Source: FEB-7 sp963698265
GTDB lineage: Bacteria; Pseudomonadota; Gammaproteobacteria; Burkholderiales; Usitatibacteraceae
Direction: 5' to 3'
NCBI GenBank assembly: GCA_963698265.1
Contig: CAVOQC010000002.1
Location: forward strand, 248,001 to 312,000
DNA: 64,000 nucleotides
Positions 37,797-46,134 of the stretch are shown piece after piece. The notes below the pieces were generated by a model. That model did not search any database. It was not told the origin of the DNA and saw nothing but the letters and a program-made list of their open reading frames with translations. Every line of letters starts with the position of its first letter. Position 1 is the stretch's first letter. The position numbers were made by a program, and so were the translations under genes.

Positions 37797-38861
37797 CTAG
37801 CCCGCGGAGCCGGTGGCCATGCCGGCCTTCACCGGCTCGAGCGCCACCTGCTCGCCGGGCCTCAGGCCCGCGAGGACCTCCACGAAACTCTCGTCGGCGG
37901 TGGCGCCCAGGCGCACCTGGCGAAGCTGCGGCGGGCCTTCCGCGCCGACCACGTAGACGGCGGTGACCTCGCTCCTGCGCAGGACGGCGGCGCGCGGCAC
38001 CATGAGGCGCGCGCGCCGGCCGGTCACGAAGTGCGCGCGGGCGAAGACGCCCGGCAGCAGGCCCTTCGCGTCCGCGGGCAGCTCGAGCCGCACCTGCGTC
38101 GTGTGCGTGCGCGGGTCCGCGGAAGGCACGACCGTGACCGCCTTCACCTCGACCCAGCGATCGAGCGAGGGAACCTCGATGCGCGCCCGGGCGCCGGCCT
38201 GGATCGCGCCCACCTGGGCGGAAGCGACGGTGGCCACCACGCGCAGCGACGACGGGTCGAAGCCCGTGAGGAGCGGCTTGCCGGGAGAGGCCATCTCGCC
38301 CAGCTGGACGTGGCGGGCCGACACGACGCCGCTGTAGGGCGCGACGATCGTGGTGAAGCTCTTCTCGGTGGAGGCCGCGCCGGCGCCCGCGAGCGTGGCC
38401 TTCATGCGCGACTCGGCCGCCTTGAAGTCCGCCTCCGCCTTGTCGAGCGCCGCCTGGCTCACGAACTTCTGCGCGACGAGCTGCTTCGTGCGCTCGAACT
38501 GCGCGCGGGCGTTGGCGAGCGCTGCCTCGGCCTCGCGCACCTGGGCCTGGCTCGCCGCCACGGCGAGGGTCGCCGCGCGCTCGTCGATGCGCAGGATCAC
38601 TTCGCCCTTCTGCACGCGGTCGCCCACGTCGAAGCGGATGTCCACGATGCGGCCCGACACCTGGGCCGAGACGGTGGACTGGCGGACGGCCTCGACCACG
38701 GCCTCGGCCGAGGTGGTGAGGTCGACTTCGCGCAGCTCCGCCGCCGCGGTGGCGAGCGGTGCGGGCGCGACGCGCGCCGGGGCGGGCGGCTCGGAGGAAC
38801 CGCAGGCTGCCGCGAGGAGGCCGGCAGCGGCGAAGAGCACGAGGGAGGCGGGATTCTTCAT
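37797..38861 (-). CDS. Efflux RND periplasmic adaptor (membrane fusion lipoprotein)
   Basis: 354 residues. A lipobox (LLAAAC, C20) makes it an inner-membrane-anchored lipoprotein. The order is a barrel-sandwich half, a coiled-coil hairpin (about 95-165: AQVREAEAALANARAQFERT, DKAEADFKAAESR), a beta-barrel (about 195-270) and a membrane-proximal domain. SGRIVDIRFDVGDRVQKGEVI is the lipoyl-like strand of MFPs. It bridges the permease to an outer-membrane channel. It starts 8 bp after trxC and ends 9 bp before the permease, in a tight four-gene operon. Confidence 0.92.
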   Translation of the reverse strand: MKNPASLVLFAAAGLLAAACGSSEPPAPARVAPAPLATAAAELREVDLTTSAEAVVEAVRQSTVSAQVSGRIVDIRFDVGDRVQKGEVILRIDERAATLAVAASQAQVREAEAALANARAQFERTKQLVAQKFVSQAALDKAEADFKAAESRMKATLAGAGAASTEKSFTTIVAPYSGVVSARHVQLGEMASPGKPLLTGFDPSSLRVVATVASAQVGAIQAGARARIEVPSLDRWVEVKAVTVVPSADPRTHTTQVRLELPADAKGLLPGVFARAHFVTGRRARLMVPRAAVLRRSEVTAVYVVGAEGPPQLRQVRLGATADESFVEVLAGLRPGEQVALEPVKAGMATGSAG

Positions 38862-38869
38862 GGGTCCAT

Positions 38870-39310
38870 TCAGGCGCCGGTGACCCAGCGTTCGAGTTCG
38901 GCCGCGGGGCGCGCGCCGGTGGCGCGGCCCGCCTCGCGGCCCTCCTTGAGCAGGAGCAGGGTCGGGATCGATCGTACCGCGAAGCGGCCGGCGAGGCCCT
39001 GCGCGAGATCGGTGTTCACCTTCGCGAGGCGGGCGCGCCCGGCGAGGTGGCCGGCGGCGCGGACGAACTCCGGCGCCATCTGACGGCAGGGCGCGCACCA
39101 CGGCGCCCAGAAATCCACGAGCACCGGCACGCTCGTGCGCGAGACGAAGGCGTCGAAGCTCGCGTCGTCCAGCTCCACGACGGTGCCATCGAGGAGCGGC
39201 GTGTCGCAGCGCCCGCACTTCGGGGCGTCCTTCACGCGCGCGGCATTGACCCGGTTCTGGGCGAGGCACTTCGGGCAGGCGACGTGGACGGATGCGGCGG
39301 CCGCGTCCAT
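38870..39310 (-). CDS. trxC: Thioredoxin 2 (TrxC) with N-terminal zinc motif
   Basis: 146 residues. The N-terminal zinc site is CPKC (C12, C15) and CGRC (C32, C35). The thioredoxin domain then has a WCAPC active site (C72, C75) and the SIPTLLLL cis-proline loop. The Gly-to-Ala change in the active site is seen in many TrxC proteins and makes a more oxidising pair. TrxC is an oxidative-stress thioredoxin. Here it is the second gene of a YgaP-TrxC-RND unit, 8 bp from each neighbour, so it probably reduces persulfides or disulfides formed in this pathway. Confidence 0.93.
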   Translation of the reverse strand: MDAAAASVHVACPKCLAQNRVNAARVKDAPKCGRCDTPLLDGTVVELDDASFDAFVSRTSVPVLVDFWAPWCAPCRQMAPEFVRAAGHLAGRARLAKVNTDLAQGLAGRFAVRSIPTLLLLKEGREAGRATGARPAAELERWVTGA

Positions 39311-39318
39311 CGCGCGCC

Positions 39319-39537
39319 CTAGGCGGGCTGCGTGGCGCGCTTCACGCCCAGCTTCCCGAGGACGATCTCCAGGGGGCAGAAGCGGGTAAAGCCGCTTTGC
39401 AGGAGGTTCACGCCGACGAAGGCGGTGAGCCAGAGGAAGTTCGCGTTCACGAAGATCGGGCTCCCCGGCGCGCCCAGGGCGAGGGAAAGGAGCACGAAGC
39501 TGCCGGCGAGGATGCGGACGAGTCGTTCGGTGGTCAT
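39319..39537 (-). CDS. DUF2892 (YgaP-like) small membrane protein
   Basis: 72 residues with two hydrophobic helices and the DUF2892 landmarks: a short N-terminal TTERLVRILAG, FLWLTAFVGVNLLQSGFTRFCPLE and a Leu/Gly-rich tail. In YgaP this domain is the membrane anchor fused to a rhodanese; here it stands alone. The conserved cysteine in RFCPLE could form a persulfide. It is the first gene of the leftward operon, 27 bp after the -10 of a strong promoter on this strand. Confidence 0.85.
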   Translation of the reverse strand: MTTERLVRILAGSFVLLSLALGAPGSPIFVNANFLWLTAFVGVNLLQSGFTRFCPLEIVLGKLGVKRATQPA

Positions 39538-39563
39538 GGCGGTCTCCGGATGGGATGTCCGTT

Positions 39564-39592
39564 AATATACAGTAGGGGGTATAGTATGTCAA
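39564..39592 (-). promoter_or_regulatory. Sigma-70 promoter of the YgaP-TrxC-RND operon with operator
   Basis: On the minus strand TTGACA (39592-39587), a 17-bp spacer and TATATT (39569-39564). This is a near-perfect consensus. The palindrome TATAC-N8-GTATA (39566-39583) occupies the spacer and overlaps the -10, so a bound repressor would block it. Confidence 0.75.
39566..39583. promoter_or_regulatory. Candidate CsoR-family operator 1
   Basis: An 18-bp dyad, TATAC-AGTAGGGG-GTATA. Its reverse complement matches operator 2 at 15 of 18 positions. CsoR-family proteins bind T/A-rich dyads around a G/C tract, and the repressor gene is adjacent. Confidence 0.65.
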
Positions 39593-39612
39593 TGGAAAGC
39601 GCTCTCGCGGGC

Positions 39613-39641
39613 TTGCCCTGCTATACCCGGTAGTGTATAAA
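39613..39641 (+). promoter_or_regulatory. Sigma-70 promoter of the CsoR-family repressor
   Basis: TTGCCC (39613-39618), a 17-bp spacer and TATAAA (39636-39641), 23 bp before the ATG. Operator 2 covers the spacer and most of the -10, indicating autorepression. Confidence 0.65.
39622..39639. promoter_or_regulatory. Candidate CsoR-family operator 2
   Basis: An 18-bp dyad, TATAC-CCGGTAGT-GTATA, 56 bp from operator 1. It has the same half-sites and spacing. Confidence 0.65.
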
Positions 39642-39664
39642 GAAAGCGACCACAGGAGACGCCC

Positions 39665-39949
39665 ATGCCCACGATCCGGGACGAAACCCACAAGAAGGAA
39701 CTCATCCACCGGCTGCGCCGCGTGGAGGGACAGCTGCGCGGCATCCAGGCGATGATCGAGAAGGGCTCCGATTGCGAGTCCATCACGCAGCAGCTCTCCG
39801 CGAGCCGTCGCGCGCTCGACAAGGCCTTCTATCACGTGCTTTCCTGCGCCATCCAGTCGGGTGGCGAAGTCCCTGCGGGAGCGCCCGGCAAGGCGGCCGT
39901 GGACAAGCGCCTCGAGCACGCCGCGGAGCTGCTCGCCAAGTTCGGCTGA
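39665..39949 (+). CDS. CsoR/FrmR/CstR-family transcriptional repressor
   Basis: 94 residues of the all-helical DUF156 family: LIHRLRRVEGQLRGI, then C37 in GSDCESI and H57-x3-C61 (HVLSC). Copper-type CsoR has C-H-C ligands. Here C37 is kept, but the downstream residues are shifted relative to CsoR, and the C37/C61 pair resembles persulfide-sensing CstR more. It probably represses both itself and the divergent YgaP-TrxC-RND operon through the two palindromes at 39566 and 39622. AGGAG sits before the ATG. The inducer (persulfide, copper or aldehyde) is not settled by sequence. Confidence 0.88.
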   Translation: MPTIRDETHKKELIHRLRRVEGQLRGIQAMIEKGSDCESITQQLSASRRALDKAFYHVLSCAIQSGGEVPAGAPGKAAVDKRLEHAAELLAKFG

Positions 39950-40005
39950 TCCCCCGCCCCGGGGGCCGGCTCCCGCCGGGCTCACGGGGCGAGCCACCGC
40001 CCCGC

Positions 40006-40011
40006 CATAAT
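40006..40011 (+). promoter_or_regulatory. -10-like hexamer (CATAAT) 6 nt before the addB-like start
   Basis: CATAAT then 6 nt then ATG. If it is used, the mRNA would begin at the start codon (leaderless). No -35 consensus is evident. Confidence 0.4.
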
Positions 40012-40017
40012 GGCGGC

Positions 40018-42795
40018 ATGAACTCCGCCGCTGCCGGCACCCTCGCATACCGCGACCTCGTAGCACGCCTTGCCGGGAGACCGCCGGGCGAGGCCACCGT
40101 CCTCACCCCGAACGCACGCCTCGCCGCGTCGCTTGCGCGCGCGGTCGCGGCGGTTCACGTGGCGGACGGGCGCACCGCATGGCCCGCCCCCGACGTCATT
40201 TCCTGGAACGACTGGCTCGAGCGCCTGCACGAGGAGGCGCGGTTCGACGATTCGGGCGAGGCGCTCGCGCCGCTGCTCAGCCCGGACGCGGAACGGCTCG
40301 CGTGGGAGGTCGCCATCGCCGCAGATGCCGGCCGGCCCATGCTCGTGGGCGCCGGAACGCTCGCCCGGGAAGCGCGTGCCGCCTGGGCGCTCGCCCACGA
40401 CTGGGGGATCGAGGGCGCCATAGGCGCGTGGGAAGGCGCCGGGGACGCGCAGGCTTTCGCCGGCTGGGCCGCGGCGTGGCGCGAGCATTCGCGGCGTCGC
40501 GGCTGGATCGATGCGCCCGGGCTCCCCGGCCTCGTGCCGGCAATCCTCGCCCGGCCGGCCGTGCGCAAGCCCGCCACGCTGGTGGCCTTTGCCTTCGACA
40601 TCGTGACGCCCGCGCAGCGCCGGGTGTTCGACGCTTGCCGCGCGGCCGGCATCGAGGTCATCGCGGCTTGCGCGCCCCGGCGGGAGGCTGCGGTGCGCGT
40701 CGTGGCCGCCGAGTCGCCGCGGCGCGAGATCGAACTGGCTGCGCGCTGGGCGCGTGCAAGGCTCGAGGCGCACGGCGGGACCGGGCATCCCCGCATCGGC
40801 GTGGTGGTGCCGGATCTCGCGCAGCGCCGCGAGGCCGTGGCGCGCGCGTTCTCGCGCGTGTTCGCGCCGGCGGGCCGGGCGAGCGGCGCAGCGCTCTTCA
40901 ACCTGTCGCTGGGCCGCGCGCTCTCGGATCATCCCCTCGTCGATTTCGCCCTCGGGTTCCTCGATCTCGCGGGAGAACCCGTTGCCTTCGAGCGCGCGAG
41001 CCGCGTGCTCCGCTCGCCGTTCCTGGGGCAAGGAGAGGTGGAGTTGGCCGCGCGCGCGCGCCTGGATGCGGCGCTTCGCCGCGTGGCGCCGCCCCTGGTG
41101 GACCTCGAAACCCTGCGCACCCTGCTTGCGAACGCCCATGCCGAGAGTCCCGGAAGGCGTCCGCCGCCCTGCCGGCACCTCGAATCGCGGCTGCGGGCGG
41201 CAGCTGCCGTGCGGCCACCCGGCCGATCGGCCGCGCCGTCGGACTGGGCGACGCATTTCGCCGCGTGTCTCGCGGCCGCCGGGTTCCCGGGAGAGCGCAG
41301 CCTCGATTCGACGGAGCACCAGGCGCTCCTCAAGTGGCACGAGACGCTCGCGCGCCTGGGCGCGCTCGGCGCGGTCGTGGGCACGCTTACCGCGGAGGCC
41401 GCGCGGCGGCACCTGCGCCAGGCCTGCGCAGATAGTGTCTTCCAGGCCGAATCCGGCGAAGCGCCGGTGCAGGTGCTCGGGATGCTGGAATCGGTCGGCC
41501 TCGATTTCGACGCGCTGTGGGTCACCGGGCTCACCGACGACGCCTGGCCGCAGTCGCCGAGGCCCAATCCTTTCCTGCCGGTGTCGCTGCAGAAGAAAGC
41601 GGGCATTCCGCAGGCGTCCGCGGAAGCCTCGCTCGAACTCGATCGGCGCATCACCGCGTCGTGGGCGGGCGCGGCGTCCGAAGTGGTGTTCTCGCACGGC
41701 CTGGTGGACGAGGAGCGCGCGCTCGCCGCGAGCCCGCTCCTCGCGGCGTTTCCGGGAGCCGGGCCGGATTCGCTCGCGTTGCCCGCCTACCCGGGGATCC
41801 GCGAGGCGCTCTTCGCCGCAGGACGCCGTGCCGAGGCCTGGACCCGGCTCGAGGACCGCCGCGCGCCGCCGGTCGGCCCGGGCACCGCGCGCGGCGGCAC
41901 CGCACTCCTCGCGGACCAGGCCGCCTGCCCTTTTCGCGCCTTCGCGAAGCACCGCCTGCGCGCCGAGGCCCTCGACAAGGTCGAGCCGGGCATCGACGCG
42001 TCCGAACGCGGGCAGCTGCTGCACCTGGCCATGGCGCGCGTGTGGCGTGACCTCGGCAGCCACGCGGTGCTGGTCGCCACGCCTTCCGGCGAGCTTTCCG
42101 CGCTCGCGATCGCCGCGGCGCACGCCGCGCTCGCGCGGTTTCGCGCCGAGCGCCCCGGACGGGTCGAGGGCCGCTTCGCGAAGCTGGAACAGGAACGCCT
42201 CGCCCGCGTCGTGCTCGAGTGGCTCGCCATCGACCGCGATCGCGCGCCTTTCGAAGTCGCGTTGCGCGAGGACCAGCTCGCGATCGAGGCCGGCGGCCTC
42301 GAATTCCGCGGACGCGTGGACCGCATCGACCGTCTGGAAGCGGGCGGCCTCGCGGTCATCGACTACAAGACGGGCACGCCGAGCGTGGGAAGCTGGCTGG
42401 GCGAGCGGCCCGACGACCCGCAACTGCCGCTCTACGCGCTCGCTGCGGGCGACGAGGTTCGCGCGGTCGCCTTCGCCTGCCTGCGCAAGGGCCGGCTGGG
42501 CTTCGTCGGGCTCGCGCGCGAGGAGGGGCTGCTCACGGGCGTGGGCACGGTGGACCAGCACCGCAGCGGCGGCAAGCTCCACGCCTCGTGGAACGAACTC
42601 CTCGAGAGCTGGCGCGCGACGACGGCGCGGCTCGCCGCGGCCTTTGCGGCCGGAGAGGCGCCGGTCGATCCCAAGAAGCGCTTCGCCTCGTGCAGGCACT
42701 GCGAGCTCGGGGCGCTGTGCCGCGTGAGCGAAAGGGCGGAGGGCGCTGCCGGTGACGACGACGAGCCGGAAGGCGGCCCGGAAGACGAGCCGTGA
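40018..42795 (+). CDS. AddB-like PD-(D/E)XK nuclease of the recombination/repair complex
   Basis: 925 residues. The N-terminal two thirds resemble an inactivated superfamily 1 helicase. The C-terminal RecB-type nuclease domain has D782 and K784 (DYKTG). Four cysteines (C637, C892, C895, C901: one before the nuclease, then CxxC-x5-C) match the AddB iron-sulfur 'staple'. This is the betaproteobacterial 'probable DNA repair protein' family, related to AddB/RexB. With the next gene it would process double-strand ends for RecA. The ATG at 40018 starts with no leader. The stop overlaps the next start (GTGA). Confidence 0.85.
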   Translation: MNSAAAGTLAYRDLVARLAGRPPGEATVLTPNARLAASLARAVAAVHVADGRTAWPAPDVISWNDWLERLHEEARFDDSGEALAPLLSPDAERLAWEVAIAADAGRPMLVGAGTLAREARAAWALAHDWGIEGAIGAWEGAGDAQAFAGWAAAWREHSRRRGWIDAPGLPGLVPAILARPAVRKPATLVAFAFDIVTPAQRRVFDACRAAGIEVIAACAPRREAAVRVVAAESPRREIELAARWARARLEAHGGTGHPRIGVVVPDLAQRREAVARAFSRVFAPAGRASGAALFNLSLGRALSDHPLVDFALGFLDLAGEPVAFERASRVLRSPFLGQGEVELAARARLDAALRRVAPPLVDLETLRTLLANAHAESPGRRPPPCRHLESRLRAAAAVRPPGRSAAPSDWATHFAACLAAAGFPGERSLDSTEHQALLKWHETLARLGALGAVVGTLTAEAARRHLRQACADSVFQAESGEAPVQVLGMLESVGLDFDALWVTGLTDDAWPQSPRPNPFLPVSLQKKAGIPQASAEASLELDRRITASWAGAASEVVFSHGLVDEERALAASPLLAAFPGAGPDSLALPAYPGIREALFAAGRRAEAWTRLEDRRAPPVGPGTARGGTALLADQAACPFRAFAKHRLRAEALDKVEPGIDASERGQLLHLAMARVWRDLGSHAVLVATPSGELSALAIAAAHAALARFRAERPGRVEGRFAKLEQERLARVVLEWLAIDRDRAPFEVALREDQLAIEAGGLEFRGRVDRIDRLEAGGLAVIDYKTGTPSVGSWLGERPDDPQLPLYALAAGDEVRAVAFACLRKGRLGFVGLAREEGLLTGVGTVDQHRSGGKLHASWNELLESWRATTARLAAAFAAGEAPVDPKKRFASCRHCELGALCRVSERAEGAAGDDDEPEGGPEDEP

Positions 42796-45700
42796 CCGAG
42801 CCGCGCGTCGCCGACGCGAAGGTGCGCGAGGAGGCCCTCGATCCGCGCCGCTCGTTCATCGTCCAGGCGCCCGCCGGCGCCGGGAAGACGGGGCTCCTCA
42901 TCCAGCGCTACCTGCGGCTGCTCGCCACCGTGCGCCGGCCCGAGGAGATCCTCGCCATCACCTTCACGCGCAAGGCCGCCGGGGAGATGAAGCGGCGCGT
43001 GCTCGATGCGCTGCACGCCGCTGCGGGCGCGCCCCCGGCGGGAGAACCGGAAAACGACCGCCGCACGCGCGAGCTCGCGCGCGAGGCCCTCGCCCGGGAC
43101 GGGGAGCGGGGCTGGCGGCTCCTCGAGAACACTGCCCGGATCCGCATCCAGACGATCGATTCGTTCAACGCCTCCCTCACGCGGCAGATGCCCGTGCTCG
43201 CCCGGCTGGGCTGGCAGCCGGGGCTGGTGGAGGACGCGCGCGAGCGCTTCCACGAGGCGGCCGTGCGCACGCTCGCCGCACTCGAGGGTGGCGGCGAGGA
43301 CGCGGCGGCGATCGGGCGCCTGCTCGCACACCTGGACGGCGACCAGGGCAAGGCCGCGGGCCTCATCGCCGGCATGCTCGCGCGGCGCGACCAGTGGCTG
43401 GGTCGCGACTGGAGCGGGCGCCTCGAACGCGAGGCCATCGAGGCCGCGTTCCGCGCCGAGCGCGAGCGCGTTCTGGCGCTCGCCCGCGGGCTGTTCCCTT
43501 CCGCGGCGGTGCCCGCGTTCTGCGCCCTGGTGGACGAGGCGGCCGCGAATCTCGAAAGCGCCGGCATCGAGTCGGCCCTTCGCGATTGCGGGGGCCTGGC
43601 CGACCTGCCGCCCGCGACGGAGGCCGGGAGCGCCGCGTGGCGAGCGCTGGGATCGCTCCTGGTGAAAGCCGATGGCGAGTGGCGCGTCGCACTCAGGAAG
43701 GCGCAGGGCTTCCCGGCGAAGAAGGACGGCGGCCGGGAGGGCGCGAAGACCGAGTTTGCGGCGCTCGCGGAGACGATCCGCGCCGTGCCGGGGCTCAGGC
43801 AGGCGCTCGCCGACCTCGCCATCCTGCCGCCCGCGAAGTTCGCCGATCCGCAGTGGGAGGCTCTCGCGGCGCTCATCAGCGTGCTGCCGCTGGCGGCTGC
43901 GCACCTGCTGGTCGTGTTCGCCGAGCGCGGCGAGGTCGACCATGCGCAGATCGCCGAGGGTGCCGTGCAGGCGCTGGGCGACGAGTCGGCGCCGACGGAT
44001 CTCCTGCTCGCCCTCGACGAGCGCCTGTCGCACGTCCTGGTGGACGAATTCCAGGACACCTCGCGCAGCCAGTGGCGCCTGCTCGCCGCGCTCACGGCGG
44101 GATGGAGTCCCGACGACGGCCGCACCGTTTTCGCGGTGGGCGACCCGATGCAGTCCATCTACCGCTTCCGCGAGGCGGATGTGGGCCTCTTCCTGCGCGC
44201 CTGGCGGGAAGGGCTGCCGCGCGTGGGCCTCGTCCCGCTGCGCCTCGCGACGAACTTCCGCTCCCAGGTGGGCATCGTCGACTGGGTGAACGAAGCCTTC
44301 GCGGCGATCCTCCCGGCACGCGACGACGAGAGCGAGGGCGCCGTGCGCTATGCGCGCTCGTCGGCCTTCCACGAGGCGCTCGCAGGGGAGGCGGTGCGCT
44401 GGCACCTCTTCGTCGAGGAGGATCGCGAGCTCGCGCGCGCCGAGGAGGCCCGGACGGTGGTGGCACTCGTGCAGGCGGCCCGCCGGGAGCGGCCGGAAGG
44501 CAAGGTCGCGATCCTGGTGCGCAACCGCTCGCACCTCGACGGCATTGTCCCCGCGCTTCGCGCGGCGGGGCTTCGCCTGCGCGCCGTGGACATCGAGCCC
44601 CTCGCCGAGCGGCAGGGCATCCGCGATCTCGTCGCACTCACGCGCGCGCTCGCCCATCCCGCCGACCGGGCCGCGTGGCTCGCCGTGCTGCGCGCTCCGT
44701 GGTGCGGGCTTTCGCTCGCCGACCTCCTCGCGCTCGCCGGCGACGACGCGCGCACGCTCCCGGAACTCCTGGCGGACGGGGGTCGGATGGCGGCCGTCGA
44801 GCCTGGCGCGCGCGAGCGCCTCGTGCGCGTGGCGGCCGTCCTCGCCGAGGCCCTCGCGCACCGGTTGCGCGGCACGCTGCGCGAACGCGTGGAAGGCGCC
44901 TGGCTCGCGCTCGGCGGCCCCGCCTGCCTCGCGGCCGAGGCCGACCTCGAGGACGCGGAGACCTTCCTCGACCGCCTCGATGCGATCGAAACGGCGGGAG
45001 ACCTGCCGGACAGCGCGCGGCTCGAGGAGCATCTCGAGGACCTCTTCGGCGCCCCGGACCTGGGCGCGCCGGACGAACTGCAGGTGATGACGATCCACAA
45101 GGCGAAGGGCCTGCAGTTCTCCACGGTGATCGTGCCGGGCCTCGATCGCGCCCCCCGCGCGGGCGACACTCCGCTCTTCCGCTGGAAGGCGAGAAGCGAC
45201 GGCGCGCTCCTCATGGCGCCGGTGAAGGAAGCGGGGCAGGCGGACGAGCCGGCCCACGACTACCTGAAGGCGCTCGACGCGCGCGAGGAATCCCACGAGG
45301 TCGAGCGACTCTTCTACGTCGCGGCCACGCGCGCGGAACACCGCCTGCACCTCCTCGGGCGGGTGGGCGTGGACGCGAAGCAGGGGACGATCCGCACGCC
45401 CTCCGCGCGCTCGCTTCTCGGCAAGGCGTGGGAGGTCGCGGGGCCGCATGCCGTTCGCGGCATGCGCGAAGCACCGGTGCCCGCGGCCGGGGCGCCCGTG
45501 CCGGCCATGCCGGACCTGCGCTGGATTCGCCCCGAGGCGCTCGGCGTGTCGGTGGACCAACCGGCCTTCGCCATGCCAGCGGAGCAGCGCGAGACCCGCG
45601 AGGCGGTCGAGTTCAGCTGGGCGGGCGAGACGCTGCGGCAGGTGGGCACGGTCGCGCACCGGTGGCTGCAGCGCATCGCGGACGAGGGACTCGCGGCGTG

Positions 45701-46133
45701 GGATCCCGCGCGGGTGCGCGGCCTGCGCGACCGGGTGGAGGGCGAGCTGGAGCGCCGCGGCGTGCCGCGCGAGGGTCGCGAGGAAGCGGCGGGCCTCGTC
45801 CTGGACGCGCTCGCCTCGGCGATCACCGACGAGCGCGGCCGCTGGATCCTCGCGGCGCACCCGCAGGCCGCCAACGAGGTGCGCATGGGACTCCTGGAGG
45901 ACGGCCGCGTGCGCCTCGTGGTGATGGATCGCGTCTTCACGGACACCGACGGCGATGCCTGGGTCGTCGACTACAAGACCGGGCGCCACGGGGGCGCGAG
46001 CCCCGGGGACTTCCTTGACCGCGAGCGCGATCGCTATGCCGGGCAGCTCCTGCGCTACCGGCGTGCGCAGGGCGGACGCGCGCGCCTGGGCCTTTACTTC
46101 CCGCTCGTTCCCGGCTGGCGCGAAGTGGACTGA
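42792..46133 (+). CDS. AddA-like UvrD-family helicase/nuclease
   Basis: 1113 residues. Walker A is QAPAGAGKT (K32), and motif Ia gives ITFTRKAAGEM. VLVDEFQDTSRSQW is motif II, VGDPMQSIYRFR motif III, MTIHKAKGLQFS motif V and FYVAATRAEHRL motif VI. The C-terminal nuclease has D1060 and K1062 (DYKTG) and YAGQLLRYR. This is the AddA/RecB plan: a 3'-5' helicase plus nuclease. The GTG at 42792 overlaps the addB-like stop, so the two subunits are made together. No recB, recC or recD is seen here. Confidence 0.9.
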   Translation: MTEPRVADAKVREEALDPRRSFIVQAPAGAGKTGLLIQRYLRLLATVRRPEEILAITFTRKAAGEMKRRVLDALHAAAGAPPAGEPENDRRTRELAREALARDGERGWRLLENTARIRIQTIDSFNASLTRQMPVLARLGWQPGLVEDARERFHEAAVRTLAALEGGGEDAAAIGRLLAHLDGDQGKAAGLIAGMLARRDQWLGRDWSGRLEREAIEAAFRAERERVLALARGLFPSAAVPAFCALVDEAAANLESAGIESALRDCGGLADLPPATEAGSAAWRALGSLLVKADGEWRVALRKAQGFPAKKDGGREGAKTEFAALAETIRAVPGLRQALADLAILPPAKFADPQWEALAALISVLPLAAAHLLVVFAERGEVDHAQIAEGAVQALGDESAPTDLLLALDERLSHVLVDEFQDTSRSQWRLLAALTAGWSPDDGRTVFAVGDPMQSIYRFREADVGLFLRAWREGLPRVGLVPLRLATNFRSQVGIVDWVNEAFAAILPARDDESEGAVRYARSSAFHEALAGEAVRWHLFVEEDRELARAEEARTVVALVQAARRERPEGKVAILVRNRSHLDGIVPALRAAGLRLRAVDIEPLAERQGIRDLVALTRALAHPADRAAWLAVLRAPWCGLSLADLLALAGDDARTLPELLADGGRMAAVEPGARERLVRVAAVLAEALAHRLRGTLRERVEGAWLALGGPACLAAEADLEDAETFLDRLDAIETAGDLPDSARLEEHLEDLFGAPDLGAPDELQVMTIHKAKGLQFSTVIVPGLDRAPRAGDTPLFRWKARSDGALLMAPVKEAGQADEPAHDYLKALDAREESHEVERLFYVAATRAEHRLHLLGRVGVDAKQGTIRTPSARSLLGKAWEVAGPHAVRGMREAPVPAAGAPVPAMPDLRWIRPEALGVSVDQPAFAMPAEQRETREAVEFSWAGETLRQVGTVAHRWLQRIADEGLAAWDPARVRGLRDRVEGELERRGVPREGREEAAGLVLDALASAITDERGRWILAAHPQAANEVRMGLLEDGRVRLVVMDRVFTDTDGDAWVVDYKTGRHGGASPGDFLDRERDRYAGQLLRYRRAQGGRARLGLYFPLVPGWREVD

Positions 46134-46134
46134 C

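Noticed and set aside
34593..39083. A 1496-codon open frame on the plus strand
   Set aside because: It is antisense to the RND permease and adaptor. Its product is an Arg/His/Asp/Glu-rich string typical of the shadow of GC-rich genes, with no domain.
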